Below, one piece after another: positions 1 to 5,620 of a DNA stretch of 5,620 bases. Numbering within the stretch: the stretch's first letter is position 1; every line of letters starts with the position of its first letter. Below the pieces are notes generated by a model. That model was given only the letters and a program-made list of their open reading frames with translations. It did not search any database and was not told the origin of the DNA. A program made the position numbers and the translations under genes. Origin of the DNA: Solirubrobacterales bacterium 70-9 (lineage in GTDB: Bacteria > Actinomycetota > Thermoleophilia > Solirubrobacterales > 70-9); the NCBI GenBank assembly GCA_001898095.1, contig MKSH01000167.1, positions 5,798 through 11,417 on the forward strand, written 5' to 3'.

Positions 1-689
1 TGTGGTGGATGGACGTCTTCAACACTCTGATCATCATGGTGATCTCGGTGGGGATCGAGCTGGTGCTGGGGATGGTGATCGCGCTGGTCATGCACCGGGC
101 GATCTTCGGCCGCGGCGTCGTCCGCACCGTGGTCCTGATCCCCTACGGGATCATCACCGTGGTCGCGGCCTTCGCCTGGCAGTTCGCCTTCGCCACCGAA
201 ACCGGCTTCGTCAACAACCTGCCCTTCATCGCCGACGAAAAAAACTGGTTCGGCGGCCACATCTCCTCGCTCGCCGTGATCATCATGGCCGAGATCTGGA
301 AAACGACGCCGTTCATGGCGCTGCTGCTGCTGGCCGGGCTGGTGACGATCCCGAACGAGCTCTACGAGGCGGCGAAAGTCGACGGCGCCTCCGCCTGGCA
401 GCGGTTCCGCAAGATCACCCTGCCGCTGATGAAGCCGGCGATCCTCGTCGCGGTGCTGTTCCGCACGCTCGAGGCCTCGCGCGTCTTCGATTCGATCTTC
501 ATCATGACCCGCGGCGCGCAGAACACCGAATCGGTGTCGATCCTCGGCTTCAACCAGCTGATCAACCGGCTGAACCTCGGGCTCGGCTCGGCGATCTCGG
601 TGCTGATCTTCCTCGGTGTGGTGTTGATCGCCTTCCTCTTCATCAAAGGCTTCGGCGTGAAGGTCGAAGAAGGGCGACCGGGAGGCTGA
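1..689 (+). CDS. sugA: Sugar (probably trehalose) ABC transporter permease, SugA-like; 5' end missing
   Basis: This is an inner-membrane permease subunit of a carbohydrate ABC importer (MalF-type, binding-protein-dependent permease family). The reading frame is already open at the left edge, with the first full codon at base 3, and ends with TGA at 687-689. About 228 residues are visible; the M. tuberculosis SugA I recall has about 307, so roughly 80 N-terminal residues lie outside. Several hydrophobic membrane segments are visible. The canonical EAA loop that contacts the ATPase is at 366-425, reading EAAKVDG, nine residues, then ITLP. Stretches such as ALVMHR, VLIPYGI, VWKTTPFM-like EIWKTTPFM and [11 protein letters not shown] match SugA as I remember it. 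An ATG at base 9 is internal to the protein and is not the start. The gene is followed after one base by sugB, so they are surely co-transcribed. The permease family is certain; the trehalose substrate is inferred from homology. Confidence 0.93.
   Translation, partial: WWMDVFNTLIIMVISVGIELVLGMVIALVMHRAIFGRGVVRTVVLIPYGIITVVAAFAWQFAFATETGFVNNLPFIADEKNWFGGHISSLAVIIMAEIWKTTPFMALLLLAGLVTIPNELYEAAKVDGASAWQRFRKITLPLMKPAILVAVLFRTLEASRVFDSIFIMTRGAQNTESVSILGFNQLINRLNLGLGSAISVLIFLGVVLIAFLFIKGFGVKVEEGRPGG
680..685 (+). promoter_or_regulatory. Shine-Dalgarno of sugB
   Basis: GGGAGG sits five bases before the sugB ATG at 691 and lies inside the last codons of sugA. This supports that start and suggests translational coupling of the two permeases. 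Confidence 0.75.
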
Positions 690-690
690 G

Positions 691-1530
691 ATGAAGGTAG
701 GAGCCCGCGAGTACTCACTGTGGACGATCGCCATCGCGCTGGTGCTGATCTTCGCCCTGGTGCCGGTCTTGTGGCTGCTGTCGATCTCGCTGAAACCGCC
801 GAGCGAGATCACCGACCAGCGGCTGATCCCCAGCAGCATCTCCTTCGACAACTACAAGTCGCTGTTCGAAGGCGGCTGGAGCGGCCCCTTCCTGCGACCG
901 CTGATCAACTCGATCGCGATCGCCCTGATCACCACCGTGGTGGCGATCTTCCTCGCCTCCTTCACCGCCTACGCGATCGCGCGGCTGGAATTCCCGGGCA
1001 AGCGGCTGATCCTCGCGGGCGCCCTGGCGATCGCGATGTTCCCGCCGATCTCCACCGTCGGCCCGCTCTTCGACATGTGGCGGGCGATCGGCATCTACGA
1101 CACCTACCTGGGGCTGATCATCCCCTACCTCACCTTCTCCCTGCCGCTGGCGGTGTACGTGTTGGTGGCCTTCTTCCGCGAGATCCCCTGGGACCTCGAG
1201 CAGGCCGCCCAGGTCGACGGCGCCACCCCCTGGCAGGCGTTCCGCAAGGTGATCATGCCGCTCGCCGCGCCCGGCATCTTCACCCCCGCGATCCTCGTCT
1301 TCATCTTCTGTTGGAACGACTTCGTCTACGCGATCTCGCTGACCTCGTCGGACAACAGCCGCACCGTCCCCGCGGCGCTCGCCTTCTTCACCGGCGAATC
1401 GACCTTCACCGAACCGACCGGCTCGATCGCCGCCGCGGCGATCGTGGTGACGATCCCGATCATCGTCTTCGTCCTCATCTTCCAGCGCCGGATCGTCTCC
1501 GGCCTCACCGCCGGCGCCGTCAAGGGATAA
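691..1530 (+). CDS. sugB: Sugar (probably trehalose) ABC transporter permease, SugB-like
   Basis: This is the second permease subunit (MalG type) and pairs with SugA to form the sugar channel in the cytoplasmic membrane. It is 279 residues long, close to the roughly 274 of mycobacterial SugB. The first membrane segment is at about residues 11-33. The segment [15 protein letters not shown] and the C-terminal stretch EPTGSIA...FQRRIV.GLT.GAVKG are very close to SugB as I recall it. The EAA loop is at residues 171-190 and is degenerate: it reads QAAQVDG and ends in VIMP, where the consensus has EAA and I-LP. The start ATG is fixed by the GGGAGG just upstream and by the one-base gap to sugA. It ends with TAA, 13 bases before sugC. 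The family is certain; the substrate is inferred. Confidence 0.95.
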   Translation: MKVGAREYSLWTIAIALVLIFALVPVLWLLSISLKPPSEITDQRLIPSSISFDNYKSLFEGGWSGPFLRPLINSIAIALITTVVAIFLASFTAYAIARLEFPGKRLILAGALAIAMFPPISTVGPLFDMWRAIGIYDTYLGLIIPYLTFSLPLAVYVLVAFFREIPWDLEQAAQVDGATPWQAFRKVIMPLAAPGIFTPAILVFIFCWNDFVYAISLTSSDNSRTVPAALAFFTGESTFTEPTGSIAAAAIVVTIPIIVFVLIFQRRIVSGLTAGAVKG

Positions 1531-1535
1531 AGGAG
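1529..1535 (+). promoter_or_regulatory. Shine-Dalgarno of sugC
   Basis: AAAGGAG overlaps the sugB stop codon and lies eight bases before the ATG at 1544, so it decides that start. Confidence 0.8.
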
Positions 1536-1543
1536 CCCCCGCA

Positions 1544-2719
<1,176 letters not shown>

Positions 2720-2737
2720 TCGGCGGGGCGACGCCGA
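2720..2737 (+). terminator. Small hairpin directly after sugC
   Basis: TCGGCG and CGCCGA form a 6-bp perfect stem with a 6-base loop, beginning on the first base after the sugC stop. A second inverted repeat, CGGTGC/GCACCG (2749-2754 and 2777-2782), follows and is trailed only by ATTTG. Neither has a proper U-tract, so termination of the sug operon here is only a suggestion. Confidence 0.3.
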
Positions 2738-2787
2738 CCCTGAGGGCGCGGTGCCCGCCCCGCAACCCGCGGCCCCGCACCGATTTG

Positions 2788-2989
2788 ATGGGGCGTATGC
2801 GGGCCGGCCGGGATCACCTGATCCAGGAGAAATTGGTCGCCTTCCGCGCCTCGAGCGAAACCGAATACCAGGTGGTCGGCGAAAGCGCGCTGGAAACGAC
2901 GGCGGTCGCCACCGACGTGATCGGCCACCTGACCACGCGCAAGATGGGCGTGCGCCTGCCCGACTTCCTGCGGAGGGCGCCACGGACCG
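2788..2989 (+). pseudogene. Coding-like stretch without its own stop; possible gene relic
   Basis: From an ATG at 2788 (another in frame at 2797) a frame reads MGRMRAGRDHLIQEKLVAF and continues to a segment ending RLPDFLRRAP near 2982. Of the 60 codons from 2797 to 2976, 54 end in G or C, and most of the exceptions are GAA. First and second positions are more mixed. This is the composition of real genes here and not of the intergenic DNA after 3587. Against a functional gene: no Shine-Dalgarno precedes either ATG, and there is no stop before the next gene. The frame runs on as an overlapping shadow of that gene to 3636, with the composition signal ending around 2980. I do not recognise the protein. 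It may be the remains of a gene cut by deletion, or a chance open stretch in GC-rich DNA. The end coordinate is approximate. Confidence 0.3.
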
Positions 2990-2992
2990 GTG

Positions 2993-2998
2993 TACCGT
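2993..2998 (+). promoter_or_regulatory. Candidate -10 element for a leaderless transcript
   Basis: TACCGT fits the actinobacterial -10 pattern TANNNT and ends six bases before the ATG at 3005. That spacing is expected when transcription starts at the start codon. No good -35 hexamer is seen 17-18 bases upstream, and no Shine-Dalgarno lies at a normal distance from this ATG. Confidence 0.45.
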
Positions 2999-3004
2999 CT
3001 TCCC

Positions 3005-3586
3005 ATGGCAACGGTCTTCGAGCGCCTCGACGAGCATCAGCGCGAGTGGATCGCGCGGCAGCACCTCTTCTTCGTCGCCACCGCACCACTCGCCGGCGAC
3101 GAGCGGGTGAACTGCTCGCCGAAGGGGCCGATCGGGACCTTCCGCGTCCTCGACGACCACACCGTCGCCTACCTCGACATGGTCGGCTCGGGTGCCGAGA
3201 CCGTCGCCCACCTGCGCGAGAACGGGCGCATCGTCGTCATGTTCTGCGCCTTCGACGGGCCGCCCCGCATCCTCCGCCTGCACGGCCGCGGCGAGATCGT
3301 CCCGGCCGACGACCCCCGTTTCGCCGACCTCTACGAGCGGGCCGACTTCGACGCCCCGCACGACATCGAGGCCGCCCGCCGGGCGGTGATCCTGGTCGAG
3401 GTCGAGCGGATCGCCGACGCCTGCGGCTACGGCGTGCCGCTGATGTCCTACGAGGGCGAGCGCGAGCACGCCGAGGCCTGGGCGGCGAAGAAGATCCGCG
3501 TCGGCGGCGACAAGGCCCTCGACGAGTACATGGCGGAGAAGAACACCGTCAGCATCGACGGCCTGCCCGCGTACGAGGTGGGGTAG
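3005..3586 (+). CDS. Pyridoxamine 5'-phosphate oxidase family protein (putative flavin-dependent)
   Basis: This is a cytosolic split-barrel protein of the putative PNPOx family (PF01243 type), 193 residues, a normal length for this group. Members bind FMN or related cofactors, but the substrate of this subgroup is generally unknown; it is not the classical PdxH. Family landmarks are NCSPKG (36-41), VGSGAETVAHLRENGRI (60-76), VMFCAFDGPPRILRL (78-92), CGYGVPLM (140-147) and a C-terminal AEKN..SIDGLP (177-188). The domain appears complete. I chose the ATG at 3005 because family members start MATVF-like as I recall, and because of the -10-like TACCGT just before it. A GTG at 2990 would add five residues, and the only GGAGG nearby (2972-2976) is 13 bases from it. 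The gene is apparently monocistronic, between the sug operon and a convergent gene. Family confidence is high; function is unassigned. Confidence 0.9.
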   Translation: MATVFERLDEHQREWIARQHLFFVATAPLAGDERVNCSPKGPIGTFRVLDDHTVAYLDMVGSGAETVAHLRENGRIVVMFCAFDGPPRILRLHGRGEIVPADDPRFADLYERADFDAPHDIEAARRAVILVEVERIADACGYGVPLMSYEGEREHAEAWAAKKIRVGGDKALDEYMAEKNTVSIDGLPAYEVG

Positions 3587-3621
3587 CGCGGGGCGGCCGG
3601 GGGCCACGGCGGGTAAGGGAC

Positions 3622-3676
3622 CCGGCCCTCTCGTAGGCGGTCCGGGCAGGCTGTGACCGGCCTACGAGAGGGCCGG
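3622..3676. terminator. Long perfect hairpin between convergent genes, probable terminator
   Basis: The arms at 3622-3638 and 3660-3676 are perfectly complementary over 17 bp (CCGGCCCTCTCGTAGGC and its reverse complement). Inside, GGTC (3639-3642) and GACC (3655-3658) can extend the stem by four pairs past a single bulged G, leaving a 12-base loop. It starts 35 bases after the PNPOx-family stop. There is no U-tract on either side, so it is not a textbook intrinsic terminator, but strong stems without U-runs are common downstream of genes in high-GC actinobacteria. Its symmetry would let it act on both strands. A dispersed palindromic repeat is the alternative. Confidence 0.6.
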
Positions 3677-3703
3677 ATCTCCGAGGAGAGGCGAGGGTGC
3701 GCG

Positions 3704-3722
3704 TCCCGTGCGGGTCACGGGA
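3704..3722. repeat. Short perfect hairpin
   Basis: TCCCGTG (3704-3710) and CACGGGA (3716-3722) form a 7-bp stem with a 5-base loop. It lies 27 bases after the long hairpin and may be a second termination structure for either converging transcript. No U-tract is present. Confidence 0.4.
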
Positions 3723-3753
3723 AGATCCGCGACGAAGGCGATGGGAACGCCAC

Positions 3754-3812
3754 AGGGACGTGAGCCTTCCGCCACAGGTCCCCTTGGTGCGTCACTGAAG
3801 CGTCACGTCCCT
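3754..3812. repeat. 10-bp inverted repeat with 39-base spacer
   Basis: AGGGACGTGA (3754-3763) and TCACGTCCCT (3803-3812) are perfect reverse complements. The arms lie 95 to 153 bases downstream of the - strand gene's stop. The long spacer makes a simple terminator less likely; it could fold as part of that gene's 3' untranslated RNA. Confidence 0.35.
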
Positions 3813-3906
3813 CCCCGCATACGCGCGGACCCTGCGCACTTCCCCCCGAAAGCCTCGCGTCCCCAATCGACCGGGCCCCGGAGCACGCCGTCCCCCCGCC
3901 CGGGCG

Positions 3907-5052
3907 CTAGTTCTTCTTCTTCGGCTTCGCCGGCTTGACCGTCACCGCGCGGGTCACGGTCTGGGATTCGCCCTGCGGGTTGGTGGCGACGATCGTCAGG
4001 GTCGCCTTCAGTTGGTGGCCCTTGGAGAGCTTCGCCAGCGCCTTCGAGTTCAGCGTCAGCTTCAGCGGCGCCGACTTGCCGCTCGGCACGGTCGTCTTGC
4101 CTTTGCCGAGGACGACCGGCTTCTTTGCCTTGCCGCCGGTCGCCGAGGCGCGGGCGGCACCGGTCGGCAGGGTCAGGGTCTGGGTGGTCCCGGCGGTGGG
4201 CGGGTTGGTCGCCTTGCCCAGGCCGAGGGTCTTGCCGTCGGCGCCGGGACGGAAGACGTCGCCGCCGAGCTTCACGCCGCCCTTCGCCGCCGGGCCGGGG
4301 GTCGGCGTCGGGGCAGGGGTCGGTGCCGCACCCGCCGCGGGCGCCCCGCCGAGGGTGAACTGGGCCATCAATTCGAAGCCGGAGGGATCGACGCTCGGGG
4401 TGAACTCGCCGTTGGGCGCGGTCGGCGCCGGGAAATACGCTTCGTCGACGTCGAACGAGTTGGGGCTGGTGATCGGCGTCTGGCCGGTGTAGCGGAGCGG
4501 CAGCGAGGCGCCCGGGGTGAGCACCGAGATCGCCGCGATGTCGCCGAAGGAGGTTTCGCCGGGATGTTCGAGGTTCGCCTCCTTGGAGGCGGAGACGGCG
4601 AGGCTCTGCGGCACCGTGGTCACCTGGTTGGCGGGGACGGTGAAGGTCGGTCCCAGGGCTTTGACCTGGCAGCAGATGAACTGCGGCCGCGACGGTTCAT
4701 TGGTCGCCGACAGGGCCGCGGTGAGGATCACCACCTGCATCGTCCCGGGGTTCGACATCGCGGGCAGGGTGACGCTGGTGATGGTGTCGGAGCCGCCGGT
4801 AACCGGGAGCGGGGCGATATCGCTGCCGACGCCAGCGTGGCTCCACCACCAGGTGCAGGTCGGCGCCCCCTGGAAGTACGGCCCGGCCGAATTTTCGCAG
4901 TTGAGGCCCGGGGTGACGGTGCCATTGGGGTTGCCGCCGAACGGAGTGGCGGCGCTCGCCGCGCCCGCGACCGCCAGGCACGCGGACGCGGCCAGCGCCG
5001 CGACCAGGGCGGCGCGGCGTCTCACTCGCCGGACGGAGACACGGACGGACAT
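3907..5052 (-). CDS. Secreted protein of unknown function with Pro/Thr/Ala linker and Lys-rich C-terminal module
   Basis: This is a 381-residue exported protein. Residues 1-34 form a Sec signal peptide: an Arg-rich n-region with VRRVRRR, a hydrophobic core and an ASA cleavage site before A35. Cys25 is not in a proper lipobox, because position -3 is Ala. Residues 35-235 form an unrecognised extracellular domain, probably beta-rich. It holds the only four mature cysteines, C52, C66 and the adjacent pair C127-C128, plus WWW at 68-70. Residues 236-257 are a low-complexity linker rich in Ala, Pro and Thr. Residues 260-381 carry two related segments, around 276-295 and 315-334 (LG.GK-T--..G....L.LTL), and end in a basic PAKPKKKN tail. 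That type of module is frequent in Solirubrobacterales secreted proteins as I recall. The ATG is preceded by GGGGAGG and a sigma70-like promoter. It is divergent from purF and convergent with the PNPOx-family gene, so it is probably transcribed alone. No enzymatic motif is seen. Confidence 0.85.
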   Translation of the reverse strand: MSVRVSVRRVRRRAALVAALAASACLAVAGAASAATPFGGNPNGTVTPGLNCENSAGPYFQGAPTCTWWWSHAGVGSDIAPLPVTGGSDTITSVTLPAMSNPGTMQVVILTAALSATNEPSRPQFICCQVKALGPTFTVPANQVTTVPQSLAVSASKEANLEHPGETSFGDIAAISVLTPGASLPLRYTGQTPITSPNSFDVDEAYFPAPTAPNGEFTPSVDPSGFELMAQFTLGGAPAAGAAPTPAPTPTPGPAAKGGVKLGGDVFRPGADGKTLGLGKATNPPTAGTTQTLTLPTGAARASATGGKAKKPVVLGKGKTTVPSGKSAPLKLTLNSKALAKLSKGHQLKATLTIVATNPQGESQTVTRAVTVKPAKPKKKN

Positions 5053-5055
5053 CGG

Positions 5056-5062
5056 CCTCCCC
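5056..5062 (-). promoter_or_regulatory. Shine-Dalgarno-like sequence of the secreted-protein gene
   Basis: On the minus strand GGGGAGG lies only three bases before the ATG at 5052, closer than usual. If transcription starts where the promoter predicts (about 5057-5058), most of this motif would not be in the mRNA, so its use is uncertain. Confidence 0.4.
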
Positions 5063-5063
5063 A

Positions 5064-5092
5064 GTCATACCTGCGTCGAGGGCGTCGTTCAA
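5064..5092 (-). promoter_or_regulatory. Sigma70-like promoter of the secreted-protein gene
   Basis: Read on the minus strand, TTGAAC (-35, 5092-5087) and TATGAC (-10, 5069-5064) are separated by exactly 17 bases. Each hexamer matches four of six consensus positions. The predicted transcription start, about 5057-5058, leaves a leader of only about five bases, so the mRNA would be nearly leaderless. Confidence 0.55.
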
Positions 5093-5152
5093 CGCGTGAA
5101 AACTCCCGACTCCGCGGAAATCGCGTTCGCAAAGCGCGCCCTCGCCCGCTGC

Positions 5153-5158
5153 TACCCT
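5153..5158 (+). promoter_or_regulatory. Candidate -10 element for purF
   Basis: TACCCT fits TANNNT and would place the transcription start near 5165, giving a leader of about 65 bases before the purF start. No convincing -35 is found at 17-19 bases; TTCGCA at 5126-5131 is 21 bases away. A second TANNNT, TACCTT at 5207-5212, is too close to the Shine-Dalgarno to be preferred. Confidence 0.3.
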
Positions 5159-5213
5159 CCGCTGGTAGGCGATCGCCAGCCGGTCGCCTGCGCGTCACGT
5201 CGTCTCTACCTTT

Positions 5214-5220
5214 GAGGAAA
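5214..5220 (+). promoter_or_regulatory. Shine-Dalgarno of purF
   Basis: GAGGAAA ends nine bases before the TTG at 5230. It is the only ribosome-binding-site-like sequence near the N-terminus and is the main support for that non-ATG start. Confidence 0.55.
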
Positions 5221-5229
5221 GCGCGCTCC

Positions 5230-5620
5230 TTGACCACCTTCGAGCGGTTCCCAGATGACCGCGACGGCCCCCGCGATGAATGCGGGGTGTTCGGCGTCTA
5301 CGCGCCGGGCCACGACGTCTCCCGGCTCGCCTACTTTGCACTCTACGCGCTGCAGCACCGCGGCCAGGAGTCGGCCGGGATCGCGACCTGCGAGGGCGGC
5401 CACATCACCACGCTGCGCGACGCGGGGCTCGTGTCCCAGGTCTTCGACGAGGAGAAGCTGCGGGCGCTGGAGGGCGACATGGCGATCGGCCACGTCCGCT
5501 ACTCGACCACCGGCGGTGGCTCCTGGGAGAACGCGCAGCCGGTCTGGCGCGACGACGGGCGCGAGGTGGCGCTCGCCCACAACGGCAACCTGACCAACGC
5601 GGTCGAGCTGTGGGGTGAGC
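5230..5620 (+). CDS. purF: Amidophosphoribosyltransferase PurF, 5' part (cut by window end)
   Basis: This enzyme (glutamine PRPP amidotransferase) catalyses the first committed step of purine synthesis: PRPP plus glutamine gives phosphoribosylamine. Only 130 codons are visible, all in the N-terminal class II glutaminase (Ntn-hydrolase) domain. The protein reads M(TTG)TTFERFPDD and then DECGVFGVYAP. Cys18 should become the N-terminal nucleophile after removal of a 17-residue propeptide; B. subtilis PurF has an 11-residue one. Further conserved stretches are YALQHRGQESAGIA (39-52), GLVSQVFDE (66-74), GHVRYSTTGG (87-96), ENAQPV (100-105) and AHNGNL (116-121). No ATG or GTG lies in frame between the upstream region and Cys18; a GTG two codons after it falls inside CGVFG and cannot be the start. 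A second in-frame TTG at 5212 overlaps the Shine-Dalgarno and is less likely. The PRPP-binding domain is beyond the window. A purM or purL gene often lies nearby, but none is visible here. Confidence 0.95.
   Translation, partial: MTTFERFPDDRDGPRDECGVFGVYAPGHDVSRLAYFALYALQHRGQESAGIATCEGGHITTLRDAGLVSQVFDEEKLRALEGDMAIGHVRYSTTGGGSWENAQPVWRDDGREVALAHNGNLTNAVELWGE

Larger units (their letters stand above)
3587..3906. other. Convergent intergenic region, 320 bases, no gene
   Basis: This region lies between the stops of the PNPOx-family gene (+) and the secreted-protein gene (-). I see no plausible coding sequence: a GTG-started frame from 3708 lacks the GC3 bias of the neighbouring genes. It holds three inverted repeats (described separately) and a short direct repeat GCGTCAC at 3789-3795 and 3800-3806. 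Termination of both converging transcripts is its likely job. Confidence 0.6.

Noticed and set aside
9..11. ATG at base 9 as the start of sugA
   Set aside because: The frame is open upstream, and the protein there is already deep in the permease domain, so it is an internal methionine.
3708..3938. GTG-started forward ORF in the convergent gap, with GAGGAGAGG-like sequence upstream
   Set aside because: The third codon positions lack the GC bias of real genes here, the product is Pro/Ser-rich at the end, and it runs into the 3' end of the certain minus-strand gene.
4960..4985. Possible lipoprotein signal (Cys25) in the secreted protein
   Set aside because: The residues before the Cys are A-S-A, without Leu/Val/Ile at -3, and a good ASA signal-peptidase I site follows at residues 32-34.
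4517..5215. Forward open frame of 232 codons opposite the secreted-protein gene
   Set aside because: The minus-strand frame has a signal peptide, a linker and a recognisable C-terminal module; the forward frame has none of these.
5022..5237. Minus-strand ORFs over the divergent spacer and the start of purF (also 5206-5580)
   Set aside because: They overlap the certain PurF coding start and the proposed promoters, and their products are Arg-rich without motifs.

Overview
The window looks like a piece of a high-GC actinobacterial chromosome, most likely class Thermoleophilia (order Solirubrobacterales or a relative). The grounds are very high G+C at third codon positions, sugar-transport proteins that resemble the mycobacterial SugA/SugB/SugC set as I recall it, and a secreted protein with the Lys-rich C-terminal beta-type module common in that order. 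The taxonomy is inference from memory; no search was run.

Left part (1-2719, + strand): the 3' end of a sugar ABC transporter operon, sugA (5' end outside the window), sugB and sugC. The genes are almost contiguous, with 1 and 13 bases between them, and the last two have clear Shine-Dalgarno sequences. The two permeases form the membrane channel and SugC is the ATPase. The mycobacterial counterpart imports trehalose with the lipoprotein LpqY; a binding-protein gene would be expected upstream of the window. Trehalose is a reasonable guess for the substrate, not a demonstrated one.

Middle (2720-3906): after sugC comes a gap of 285 bases. Its second half (about 2788-2990) reads as coding sequence by codon composition but lacks its own stop, and may be a gene relic. 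Next is a flavin-type pyridoxamine-phosphate-oxidase-family protein (3005-3586), probably with a leaderless start. A 320-base convergent intergenic region follows, holding a perfect 17-bp inverted repeat and two smaller inverted repeats. These are best read as terminator-type structures, although none has a U-tract.

Right part (3907-5620): a secreted protein of unknown function on the - strand (381 aa) and, divergently, the start of purF, the first enzyme of purine synthesis, cut by the window end. The 177-base divergent spacer carries a good sigma70-like promoter for the secreted gene and a weaker candidate for purF.

I see no CRISPR array, insertion sequence, tRNA or rRNA, and no convincing new multi-gene system. 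The least explained items are the secreted protein's N-terminal domain, the coding-like relic and the long hairpin.
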